Made by a program: the position numbers and the translations under genes. Below are positions 30,931 to 42,750 of a stretch of 64,000 nucleotides of DNA, in pieces. The notes beneath the pieces were generated by a model. The model searched no databases. It was not told the DNA's origin and worked only from the letters and a program-made list of their open reading frames with translations. How positions within the stretch are numbered: the first letter of the stretch is position 1; every line of letters begins with the position of its first letter. Where the stretch lies: NCBI GenBank assembly GCA_034440615.1, contig JAOTOM010004838.1, positions 1 to 64,000 on the forward strand, in the 5' to 3' direction. This stretch comes from Ashinkailepas kermadecensis (taxonomy: Eukaryota; Arthropoda; Thecostraca; Neolepadidae).

Positions 30931-32130
30931 GGCGGCGGGATTTGCGCTTGAGTGGCGCGGAAGGTTCGGGCGGGATTCGTTGGTCTGGGGTTCTGGGCTC
31001 GACGGGCATGACATGACGGGTCGCTCTGTGTTCGCTCTGAGTGCCGGGTTCGCTCTGAGTGATGGCCTCAGACGAGGTTTTTGGGTGGGTTTGGGTGGGT
31101 GTGCAGAAGATGGTGGGGAGGTCGGTCTGGCAGGAGATGGTGGCCATGGACTTGTGGGAGGTCTGGGTGGAGGCTGGGCTGGCCGTGGGCTTGTGGAAGG
31201 TTTGTGTGGATGCTGTGGTGGCCTTGGTTTCGGCCGGCCGGATGGGTGTGGCAGGGGCCGAGGCCCCGGAGGAGGGAGTGGTGAGAAGGTATCAGGGTGG
31301 CGGGGAGGGCCCTGGCCGATTGGAGGCGGTGTAGCGAAGGGGTACGGCCAGGTCCGGTGGGGGATGGGTGGGTACCGGTGAGGATGGGATGGAGACCGGA
31401 TCTGGATCTGAGGGGTGTTTGAGGGGTGGGATGGTGCGGGGCGGATGTGGGAGGCCGTGTCCGAGGTTGGATTGTGGTCAGCGTAGGCCGGGTCCGAGGT
31501 GGGGTGAGAGGGGGAGGAGGCCCGGTCAGCGGTGTGGTGGGTGTGGGAGGCCGGGTCCGCGATGGAGAGGGTGTGGGAGGAGGCCGGGTCGGGAGTGGAG
31601 GGGATGTGAGAAAGGGCCGGGCCTGAAATGGAGTGGGTGTGGGAGGAGGCCGAGTCAAAGGTGGGGTGATGGAAGGAGTGGTGAGCGGTGAGGTCGAGGG
31701 GCGGTGGGTCAGTGGAGTTGGGGATCGGTGGGGCGGTGGAGCCGAGGATCGGTGGGGTGGTGGAGGCGAGGGTCGGCGGAGCGTTGAGGAGAGAGGTGTA
31801 CCGGGCTCCGAGAGCCGGCTGCTGGTGGGATGGTAGGGTGGGTGGGAGCTGGTGTTGGAGGGGGTGTGGGTTTAGATGTGGAGAGCGTCGCGCGTAGCTT
31901 CGCCCGGTGGTAGGTGCGGTGTGGGAGGGTGCGGTTGTGGAGATAGACGTGTTAGTGGTGGAGGTGTTGCTGCGCAGGTATCGTCCTGCTGTTGCATGTG
32001 GCACGCTGTGAGTTGCCGCATACCGGCACACCTCCCTCTCGTATGCCCACTTTGGGAAATCGGGGCCGGTGGCGGGGTGCGGCCCATCACAGGCTGCACA
32101 CCTCCTTTCGGATCGCCGACTCACTGCACC
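30377..32130 (-). mobile_element. third non-LTR retrotransposon: gag C-terminus plus endonuclease
   Basis: Minus-strand fragment holding the end of ORF1 and the endonuclease start of ORF2. RT and RNase H are absent. It is truncated at the 5' side by the 28-bp minisatellite and at the 3' side by the TTGGACGTTATGAAC array. Confidence 0.75.
30827..32110 (-). pseudogene. retrotransposon gag C-terminus with long Pro/His/Ser-rich tail
   Basis: Near 32,080-32,100 the frame reads CAACDGPHPATGPDFPKW, the third gag knuckle in which the last Cys is replaced by Phe, followed by the WAYEREVCRY helix as in related gags. A very long low-complexity tail of Pro, His, Ser and Thr (peptides such as LGSTAPPIPNST, DPASSHT) follows to about 30,880. 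The frame stays open upstream across the 28-bp minisatellite, which is not gag. Related in layout to the 25-26.5 kb ORF1. Confidence 0.75.
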
Positions 32131-32132
32131 AC

Positions 32133-32290
32133 CGACTCGTGCCACCGGCCACCTGACGCTCGACTCGTGCCACCGGCCACCTGACGCCCGACTCGTGCCA
32201 CCGGCCACCTGACGCTCGACTCGTGCCACCGGCCACCTGACGCTCGACTCGTGCCACCGGCCACCTGACGCTCGACTCGTGACACCGACC
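32133..32290 (-). repeat. 28-bp minisatellite, five copies plus a partial
   Basis: Exact 28-bp periodicity from 32,133: units start CGACTCGTGCCACCGGCC and end ACCTGACGCT. Four are identical and one differs at its last base; the sixth is partial and diverged. The sharp homogeneity indicates recent expansion. It lies exactly at the junction of the gag fragment and the GC-block element copy C. Confidence 0.95.
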
Positions 32291-33500
32291 AGAAAAATCG
32301 CTAAGGAACCCCAACGTCGTGCTGGGGTGTCACCAATGTCCGTCAGGAGCCCCAAATTAACACAGCAGGACCCTAAGAGCACAACGGAAGGCGGAAAAGG
32401 CACCGGACCCTCAAAGCGCACCGAGTCTCACAAAAAGCAGGGCTTTCGCAAGGCCTTCAAACATGCGTTGCATCCCTAGATACACACACCGGGAGCTCTA
32501 AAAAAAAACACACACGCACACCGGAGGCCCTCAAAGCATACCGGGGCCATGAGACCGCATGAGTGCTTGAAGAACAGGCTGGGCTCGCAAAAAGCGGCAT
32601 GGACCCAAAAGAACAAAAAGGCCTGGCACTAAATAAACACATCGGGGTGTTCGAAAACGCACCGGTACCTAACAAAATTCATCGATGCACAAGAATAACA
32701 ACAAAACCCTAACAAGAACCGGGGTCTTAAAAATGTGCCGGGCCCCTAACAAAAGTTGGCTCGGGCCTTAAAAGACATCCGTAGCCGAAGAAAAACCCAA
32801 TGGATAAAAAACGCACTTAGCCAGGGCCTCGGTCCGGTAGCCAATCTGGGAGCATATTTAACCAAAGAGACAAAGTGCATCAAAGCTCAGCGCGTATCCG
32901 AATTTTTTAACTACCAGAAAATGTGGGTAAAAGAGAACTAATCATTAAAATGAATTTATTGGATTTTTTTCCCAGCGAACCGCATGCGAAGCATTCCATC
33001 GTGTAAAATATGGCGCAATACAATGTGGTAGCAATCAGCAAATCGTAGGAGGCCTAGCAGAAACCGTAGACTCGCACGAAGTGTGGCGAATACGCCGAAT
33101 TCGCAAGGCGGGCGTACACGTTCACGAACGTTGGCGTAGTGGCGACCGGGCGTTATGAACTGGAATGCCTGAAATTGGAAAATTTTGCATTTTTTAATGA
33201 TTTGCACAGGTGTAACTTTAGCAGCCTAAGGTGACTTATCAAGGGATACCAAAAGAAAAACCATCGAATAGAGTGGGGGAGTAAGGGTTGAAATTCGGTG
33301 ACTCAGAAACGATCGTGATAGATTGTACCCCCTCCACGGGACAATTAAATTGATCACTAATCATTTTTATTTTTCATTAAAAGGCCATTTTGAAACATTG
33401 CGGTCGAAATCCGGTGCATTTAAACCACAAATAGTGGTAGGTTGCGTATCCTCCAAATCCGTTTGTCCCCTTCCATGACGCAAACCTTAGTACGCCACTG
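32286..33500 (+). mobile_element. copy C: 3' part of the GC-block hAT-like element
   Basis: Matches the right part of copy A, including the non-repetitive segment (CAATCTGG..AGCATATTT, AGAGACAAAGTGCATCAAAG, GGCCTAGCAGAAACCGTAGA) and ends with TACGCCACTG at 33,491-33,500. The left part is missing, cut at the 28-bp minisatellite. Confidence 0.8.
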
Positions 33501-33572
33501 GACGGGGGGGTATGGCTGGGTCCACGCCGAAAGTTGCCCACCCCCCAAACAGGTGGGCTAGATCCGCCAGTG
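33501..33572. repeat. short hAT-like terminal remnant between copies C and B
   Basis: Contains GGCTAGATCCGCCAGTG at its right edge, whose reverse complement (CACTGGCGGATCTAGCC) resembles a common hAT terminal sequence. Only about 70 bases lie between it and the end of copy C. Confidence 0.45.
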
Positions 33573-33599
33573 ACGCCATGTTATACTGATTAGGTATGA

Positions 33600-36500
33600 A
33601 CAAGAAATCCCACCTAGGGAAAATTCCTCAGAGGAGGCCCTGGATTCTACAATTTCTGCTGGGATTCCTACGTTTTGCTAATTGCTGCCCCATGATATTC
33701 TTATGCTATGTTTCACCCATGGAATATTTGTATGGGGGTTCGCTGGGAAAATTCAATTGATTCAATTCGATGGTTAGTTATCTTCTTCCCATATTTTCCT
33801 GTGGCTAGAAATCCTGATACCCGCTGAGTCTTGATGCATCTCATCTCTTTGGTTAAATATGCTCCCAAATTGGCTACCGAACCGAGGATACAGCTCGGTG
33901 TTCTTTTTGGGGCTCGTTGCGTTTTTCGTCGTCTACGAATGTGTTTTAGGGCTCCACCCAATTGTTGAGAGGGAACCGACACATTTCTGTGTCCCCGGCT
34001 CTTTTTAGGGTTTGCTGTTGTTTTTTGTGCACCGACGATATTTCTGAGATGCTGACGCCCTTTCGAAGACCTCGTTTTATTTATTTAGTGCCCAGTATTT
34101 GTGTTCCTTTTTAATACCATGTCGCTTTTTGATGGCCCAGCCTGTTTTTGAGGTCCTTATGCGGTCTCATGGCCCCAGTGTGCTTGAGAACATCCGGTGT
34201 GTTCTTTTTAGAGCTCAGGGTGTGTTTATTTAGGGCTGCAGCGCATGGATGTTTTTAAGGCCCTGCTGCTCTTTGCGTGACTTGGTGCGCTTTGGAGTGC
34301 CAGGTGCATTTCGGTCTTCCGTTGTGCTCTCATGGTCCCGCTGTGTTTACTTGGGGCTACTGAGGCACATTTGTAAGACCCCAGCACGATTTTGGGGGTC
34401 CCGGCGCGACTTCTCTGGCCGAGGCGCGTGGTTACAGGGGGCGGGAGGGGGGGCGACGCCAATTTTTTGGGCTCGACGCGATTTTTGTGGACCTCTTGTG
34501 ATATTTTAAAGTCTGAGTCCAGGCCTAATTTTCTTCGGGTCCACGGGGACATAATTCTGGGTCCCATCGCGCTTTTCAACCTAAGGTGCGTTTTCTTTTT
34601 CGGGTCGTACGCGATTTTTTAAGGCATCTCGTGCTATTTTTGGGGTTCCGGAGCTATTTCCCTGGCTCGAACATATATTTTTACGAATCCCTCCTTACTT
34701 TGGAGGGATCCGGCCCGATCTTTGTCTGGGCCCGATGTGATTTTTTGGGTCACGCTGTGCTTATTTGGGGCCCTCGACGCTTACTGTGCTTATTTGGGGC
34801 CCTCGACGCCAATTTTTGGGAGCCCCGACGGTACTTGTTATGCCCCGAACTGAATTTGTTGGACTACCGAAGGACATTTTGGTGCCGAGCGCGATATTTG
34901 GGGCCTTCGACGCCAATCTTGAATGCTCCAAACCTAATTTTTGGGACTACCGATGGGAATTTCTGGTCCCGAGCGCCATATTTGGGGGCTCGGGCGACTC
35001 CACGAGGCACATTGTACTTAGCTGGGTCATTGTACTTTTGGTCCCAAGCGCGATTTTGGCGGGCCCCAGGCACAAGTCTTCCGGCCCGGCGCAAGTTTTC
35101 TGGGACCCGCTGCATATATTTCGAGCACCATGTGCTAATTCTGTAGGTCCTGACGCAAGTTTGCAGGGCCACAGTACGATTTTGGGGACCACGCGGCGAT
35201 TCTTGGGAACCTACCCCTTCAGAAGGGGGGGGGGGGAGTTGCCCTTTGGTACGCCACTGCGATTGCTCAACAATTTTTATTCGATGACACCATTTTAGAG
35301 TAGAAAGGCCCTTCAAAGCATTTTCTTTTGGGACCTGTTCTGAATTTTCCGATGCTCGGGTCGATTCGATTTGGCTCAGCTTTGATTTTTGGGGTTGAGT
35401 TCACCTTTTTTTGTAAGTCAAGGCACGATATTTTTGGGCCTCGGCACGATTCTTCTGGCTCGCAGTTCAATTTTTTTCGGTGCCCCGACATGTTTCTTTT
35501 CAGTGGCCCGACGCGATTTTTGGGTCTTTGACGCGATTGTTAAGGCCGCAGGGTGACATTTCGGGTAGGAATTGATCTTTCGGGATTCAGCTGCAACATT
35601 TGGAGCTCCGGGGTGACCTTTCGGGCCTCAGTGTGATTTTAAAAGGCTGCGACGCGAATTTTGGGGTTTCAGTGTGATTTTTTTTGGCCCTGGCATCATT
35701 TGTTTGGACCCCTAGTGCGAGTGCTAGCTGCCTCGGCACGTTTTTTGGCTCTAACACGCTTGGGGGGGGTTGGCGCGATTGTTAGGTCCCCAGAGGTATT
35801 TATCATGTCCGAATTGTTTTTCGTTTCCTCAGCTTATACTTTTGGGTAGTCCCGATGATACTTTTGTGGCTCCTGTGCGACCTGTCGAGGCCCTAGCGTG
35901 CATTTTCGGCGGCACCAGGTGCGACATTTTGGTACCACCGCGCTCAGCGTGATCTTAGGGGTCCCGGTCCGACCTTTTGAGACCCCGTGATGATTTTCAA
36001 GAACCCGGCACAACTTATGTGGGCCCCCAGCATGATTTTCAGGGGCCCAGGCGCGAACTTTGAGACCCCAACGTGATTTCCAGCGGCTCCGGTCCGACTT
36101 TTTGGGGGCTTCAGTGCGAATTTCAGGGGCCCCGGTCCGATCTTTTGGGCCCCCAGTGTAATTTTCATGGGCCCAGCCAGTGTTTTTGTGGCACCCATTG
36201 TGATTAGCAAGGGCCCCGGCACAACCTTTTTGGGCCCCAGCGTGATTTCCAGGACCAAGGTGCGAACTGTTCAGGCTCCCAGCGTGATTTTCAGGGACCC
36301 AGGTCAAATATTTTAGGGGCCCCGTTCCGACTTTTTTGGGCCCCAGCGCGATTTTATGGGCCCCAGCTTCATTTTCAGGTGCCACCACCTTCATTTTCAG
36401 GGGCCTCGGCGAGACTTCTTAGGCCCCCAGCATTGCTCCCAGGGACCCCAGCCCGATTTTGTGAGGCTTGGCGGTATTTTCAGGGGCCCAGATACCACTT

Positions 36501-36712
36501 CTTTGAGCCCCCAACGTAACGATTTTGTGGGTCACAATGTGATTTTGAGAAGCACCAATCTGATTTTTAGAGGCCCGGTGCGATTTTGGGGGCCCCAACG
36601 GGAGTTTTAGGGGGACCAGTGCAATTTTTCCGAACCCCGGCGCGATTTTTGGGGCCCACAACCTCTCAGGGGAGGGGCCAACTGGCACCTTTGCCCCTTC
36701 GGTACGCCACTG
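33600..36712 (-). mobile_element. copy B: GC-block hAT-like element, inverted, 3'-truncated
   Basis: On the minus strand it starts CAGTGGCGTACC (36,701-36,712), passes through GC-block units, reaches the internal CAGTGGCGTACC (35,248-35,259) and continues to the non-repetitive segment (33,700-33,985), where it fades by about 33,600; the right TIR is missing. A tight duplication of TGCTTATTTGGGGCCCTCGA occurs at about 34,765-34,808. Confidence 0.8.
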
Positions 36713-39700
36713 CTCCCCACCCCTGGTCAAACGATATGCCGCCGCCCTTGCTCCTTAGGGGCAGAAAGCTGTGAGAAGCCTAATTCGTTCGGTTTTTTGG
36801 CTTTCATACTAAATCCATCACAGAGTATGTGTGGGGGGGGGGGGGGGGAGGACTGTGGAGATCTCCATATTACCCTCCCATACCCTTCCCCCGCATACTG
36901 GTGATACCCGTGTGTGGCAATGGACAATCAGAAATTCTGATCGAGAGGGACACATACCTCAAAAGCGGACGTTTTGGTTTCCTTTAACTCATAATATAAA
37001 ACTTCCCAGTCAGAGTTCAGCCACCTTCAGTACACGTACCTCACTTCCCCGATAACTGACCCTGGTATGTGGTTGACAAAGCATTATGTGGATTATTCCC
37101 CTCGAGGGATGGGTTAAGTAAGGGAAAACTGCTGGAGTCTAAGTATCTTCATTATTGCATTGCAAAAGTAACCTGATCTCTTTTTCATAATTTATTCAAG
37201 CCAAGCATAATTTGTGGTCAGTGCCAGGAGACGCGTTGCCCGGCCATGAATTGCGGAATGATTGAATGGAGGAGATACGAGTTCTTCATCGGTGCAAAAG
37301 TTATTCCATAGAGTTATGCTGAAGTTTTATGGAACGGAAACAGCACCACATAAGGTATGAAGAAAAGAAGCATGCTGGATGATATTTCATATAATCTTGA
37401 TATATTTATATGGCAACTTTACAAATACGAACAACATAAACGCCATCTACATCAACCTGGGACAGACCAAAGTCAAAGCATAAACACACTAAAATACAAT
37501 TTTGATTTGAAACATTTTGATGTCAAGACGTCAATGACAAATAATTGATACTTTTGGCTACCATTACCACATATGAAGGTCTGAAGCAGAAAATCGCACC
37601 ATTATTGCTATAATTATCATAGCGAGCGTAAAGTTAATTTACTTTCATTCGCAAACTAATAACTTAGTATCAGAAACACAACATCGTTATGGAACAGTTC
37701 ACAACCAAGGCCCGTGGAAGATTGGAATGGCTCAAAATTGCACCGTAACACCGCACTAACCAAGTCGACCCGTGCCCCTAGCAAAGTTGGTAATTCATGA
37801 CAGCAGATAAATGAGGCAGAGTGACGAGAACCAGAGGTCTGTAATCGAACGTAACAAACCTGTGGCGAATCCAACGGTAGTTCAACGTGGATCAGAATCA
37901 GCGCAAAGAATGCGTGCTCGAGAGTCAGCGTAAGTAGACTCATCAGGACAGATTAACAGCAGAGGAACCAACACCAAGAAAGAGAGCATGGCAGACAATA
38001 TATAGACAAATGGCAGACAGACATCATACATAGAGGGCATGACAGGCAATGTATAGACAGATGACAGATAGACAACATACAAAGAGAGCACGTCCCGCGG
38101 ATACATGTCATATATACACGCATAGCATTGGGGTCGGCCTTCGCATAGCACATAGCGCATAGCGAGTCGGCCTATGAGCTCTACAGGGCCAGAGTGCACA
38201 GGCGTAAGTCATTGCACACATGCAGCGGTGCGTGCAAATGCGCGGCGCTTTGCAAAACTCGTCGAGTTTCTGGCGTCTTGACGGGAACTGATGTCACAGA
38301 TGTCATTTCAGCCTTCTGCAAGCGCTGCATCGGCTAGCGCGACTGCATGGTCTGTGCGCCGCACAACTGTAACGTAACGTATCCGCGTGATAGTGCGCAG
38401 TGGGCTGTACAGCGCCAGGGTCTGAGTGTTGACCAGAGGTGGCCAATGCAAAGGCCGAAAGCCTGGTCAGAACGCCCAATCAGGGCCAAGGGGCTTTTTG
38501 ACCGGTCTTTGTAATTATAGCGGGATTTCAACTGGTCTGCCGGTTCATTAAAAACTAAAAACATAACGATGGTAATCATGCAACTTGTGAAGCCCATTTT
38601 CGCATTCCATCCAGCAAGTTTGTCATATGGATTGAACAATTTGATGAAACATACTCAAATAATTCGTGATAATGTGAAAATGATATTTCGCATACAAATC
38701 GTTGCAACCAGTAATTGATCAATGGCATTGGTTATTAGCTTAAACATGTCCATGATATGCAGTGTTCAAGAAGATGACTTGCAACTGCAATAGTTACCAG
38801 GAAATGTTTCAGTTGGTTCTACTAGATATTAAACAATGGAATACGGCTGGTGCGAGGCTAAAGTGCCTAATACCTGACAAAAGACTATCATTGTAACACA
38901 TGGTCCCAGCAGGACCTACCAGCAAACATGTTGTATAACTCATAGGAGTAGAAACAGGTGGACAGGGGGGCCATGACCCTCCCACTTTTCAAAGTGGGGG
39001 TGGCCAACAATGGTAGCTGGCCCTCCCACTTTTGAGACATTTAAATTTAATAAAAGGCAGCTCGCACAAATTTGAATATGTGAAAAAAAGTTCCTGCAAT
39101 CCATAACTAAATATAAGTTGCACATATCACATGGTAGCACTTCATTTTTTAAGTCATACACACTTGGACATGACCGTACAACAACGCAACTAATTCAGGA
39201 GTTGATGTAAGGCAACAGATGTATGGATATTCACACCTTATATTATGTTATGAAAAGACTATAAAGCAAATCATGTCCCAGCTAGTATCAAAATAGATTC
39301 ATACTGGAGTTTCACTGTGGTTCTTTTACTGTTAACATATTTAACATCGATTTCATTAATATTGCCTACAGTATAAAATTATAAAGGTTGAAGGCAGTAA
39401 CGTAACACAATCAAGGTAAGACGTACAATTTGCAAGTGCAAGTTCCTTGCCTTGATATTACATAGCCATGTATTATATATGGCCTTACTCCGAGCTGCCA
39501 TATACTTCAACATTTACATGTATTTTGGTCACTGAAGCATACAATTACTGCCACGATACATACATTGCGTAACTGTAGTATGAAATAGGACGCAAAAATT
39601 TCCACATTTCAATGGATTTTCACAGTTTGGCACAGCACACAAATATCCAACCTTTTCAGTGAGATGCCTGGGTATTATCGGTGCTGGTATCCAACATAGC

Positions 39701-40370
39701 AAAATACTTATTTCCATCATTTATTATGGTAGCATAGATACAGTAATGAAGTCCACAACCTATTATATCAACTTCAAGTGTGAGAACGCCTGTCAGAATC
39801 TCAGAATCCCCGAGAGGATTAGGCACTCGTGGTGCGACCTGACAAGGTCACACAAGGAGTGATATGAAGAATGATGATGTGACGAGTAACGAGCGATGCT
39901 TGTCATGTGACCTGAGAAGGCACATGACGAGCATGGCAACTGACCCGCGTGGATCTTCAGCTGGGTAACTGCGTAGTGGCATTGACAGCACGTTAAACAT
40001 TGAATTCAAATTATGTTGTTTGAACAGAAATGGTTCAGTAAGATGGTGGTGTCATGGTATATGTAACAATCTCTGTTTAGCAAAGACACTGATCCCAGAA
40101 TCTATTCAATGAAGACATTTTGATTAAAAGTACAAAACACTGAATTACAACGGAGACTACTACCAAGGCATTTCATCGTCCAGTTATGTGTACGTCCAGG
40201 CGGAGATTTAAGAACCCTGAAGATAATGAGATGAATTTAGGCCAATTGCAGGGTATATATTTCTGAACACTACTTCTGGTGCAAGCAGTTAAATGGGCAT
40301 AGGAAAGTAGATTTTGTGCGATGTACTCCATAGACGTCATGGTTAAGCTATACAATCATTGGGGCATGCG
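36713..40370. other. long AT-rich stretch without recognised genes
   Basis: A G-run of about 18 lies at 36,833-36,850. Around 37,985-38,095 an ATAGACAAATGGCAGACAGAC-like step repeats. About 38,960-39,030 contains an inverted ACCCTCCCACTTTT / AAAGTGGGGGTGG pair, possibly a tiny MITE. No ORF with domain similarity found on either strand. Confidence 0.4.
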
Positions 40371-42750
40371 CAGTGGCGTATGGAATGGATGAGGCATTGG
40401 AGCAGTCCCCCTCCCCATGAGAGGTTGTGGGCCCCAAATAATCGCGCCTGGGTTCGGAAAAATAGCGCCAGGCTCCCTAAAAATCACGCTGGTGTCCCCA
40501 ACACTCGCAACGGGCCCACAAAAAATCACTTTGGAGCCGCCAAAAAGTCGCGCAAGGATCCCTGAAAATGAGGCTGGGGCCACCCAAAATCCCACCAAGG
40601 CTCCTGAAAATCACATTGAATGCCACAAAAATCGTCCCGGGACCCTAAAAATGACGCTGATCGCTCCAACATGTGGGATCGGGTCCCTGAAAATACCGTT
40701 GGACCTCCAAAAAGTCGCGCCGGGACCCCGGTAGGCCTCCATGAAATCACGCTAAGGCCTTAAGAGGTCGGACCGTGCCCTGTAAATCATGCTGGGGGCC
40801 AAAAAGTTTCTCCGGACTCCCGAAGATGACGCTAGGCCCGAAAAAGGCTGGCCGGGCCTTCAAAATCACACTGGGTCCCAAAATGTCGGGCCGGGGCATC
40901 TGATAATCGCACTGGGGGTACAACAAGTTTGACCGAGGCCCCTGAAAACCACGCTGGGACCAGAAAATGTCGTGCCGTGGTTCTTGAAAGTCACGATGGG
41001 GGCCGCAAAAAGACTGTCTGGGCCAAAGAAAATCACGCTGGGGGCTCAAAAGTTCGCGCCTGGGCCCAGAAAATCACGCTGGGGCCGAAAAAGTCGTGCC
41101 GTGGTTCTTGAAAATCACAACGGGGACTCAAAACGTTGGGTCGAGGCCACTGAAAATCATGCTGAGCCTGAAGGTACCAAAACGTCGCACCCGGGCCCCT
41201 GAAAATCACGCTAGGGGCATGACAGGTCGCACCGGGGCCCCAAAAGTCTCATCGGGAACACCCCATAAATGAAGCCGAGGCAACGAAAAAAAACAGTCTA
41301 GACTTGGAAAATCACTTTGGGCCCCTACCGGTCGATCCAAAAGAAACCAGAACGTGTTGGGCCCCCAAAGACGTGTCGAGGCCACTTAAACTCGCGATAG
41401 GCATCCCAACAATTGAAGACATGGTCCAAAAATCGCCCTTAGACCAAAAAATGTCGCGCCGCTGCCCTTGGAAATCACATTAGGGGCCAAAAATTCCCGC
41501 CGGAGCTCCACAAGTCGCAGCTGGCTTCCCAAAATTTCAATTCCTACCCGGAATGTTACTCTACGGCCACAAAAATTGCGACAGACCCCAAAAACGCGTC
41601 TGGCCCCAGAAAAGAAGCCCTTGGAGCACCGGACAAAAATGCACCGGGAGACCGAAGAATCGTACCGGGGCCCAAAAATATCGCTCAATAGGTTTACAAA
41701 AAATACAAGTCGACCGCAAAAAATCACAAAAGGACTCCATCGAGTCGACCCGAGCAACGGAAAATTCAGAACATGCCCCGAAAGAAAATTATCCAAAGGG
41801 CTTTTCTACTCTTAAGGGTGCCATTGGCTGAAAAAAAAACTCGTTGAGCAGCCGCAGTGGCATGCCAATGGCAAATGTACTCCCCCCACACATCCTGAAC
41901 AGGTGGACTTCCAAGAACCCAAGAATCGCGTCGGGGTCCCCAAAAATGGTTCTGGGGCCCCATAAATTTGCGTCGGGCCCCCAGACTTAGGGGTTATAAA
42001 TAAATGCAATGGGCACCAAAAAACTTGCACCGTACCCGAAAATTTGCGCCGGGGAACGCCAAATTCGCACCAAGGCCCAGATAAGTACAACACGCACCTC
42101 GAACTAGCGCCAAGCCCCCCAAATATCGCGCTTTGGACACAAAATTCCTTTCAGTAGTCCCATAAATCCTGGTCTGGGCATCAAAAATTCCCCTCGGGGC
42201 TCCAAAAAATTGGCGTCGGTGGCCTCAGCTAAGCACAGCGCGGCCGCAAAATCACATCGAAACCCGACAAGGATCAAGACGGAGCCCTTCAAAATAGAAA
42301 TTCCGAAAAATAAATGTCCGAGCCAGGAAAATCGCTCCTTAGCTCAAACATATCACCAGATGCCTTAACAAATCGTATACGGCACCGAAAAACGTACCGG
42401 AGCTCGAAAAATCGCCGCGGGACACAAAAAGAAATGTCGCCGGGGGCCCGAAAAATCAGGTCTCGGACTTTACATAATTCAGGAAATGTCAACAAAAATT
42501 GCGTCCAGCCCAGAAAACTGGCGTCGGATCCCCCGGAACCACGCGCCTGGGCCAGAAAAATGGCGACGGGACCCCGATAATTTATACCGGAGCCCCCAAT
42601 ATCGTGCTGGGGTCACACAAATGTGGGCGAGGAACTCAAAATAAACACAGGGGGATCCTAAGAGCACAAATGGAGGACGAAAATGCACCGGGCCCTCCAA
42701 AGTGTACCGTCTCTGGCAGAAAGCGGCAGAGCCTTAAAAACCACATACAT
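40371..42750 (+). mobile_element. copy D: GC-block hAT-like element, 3'-truncated
   Basis: Starts CAGTGGCGTATGG at 40,371. The order of units and the internal CAGTGGCATGCC (41,855) match copy A, as do landmarks after it such as ACCAGATGCCTTAACAAATCG. Breaks off near 42,750 before the non-repetitive 3' segment. The open frames within are repeat artefacts. Confidence 0.8.

Noticed and set aside
30877..32421. 514-codon minus-strand frame as one protein
   Set aside because: Only the knuckle and tail part is gag; upstream codons read through the 28-bp minisatellite and into copy C.
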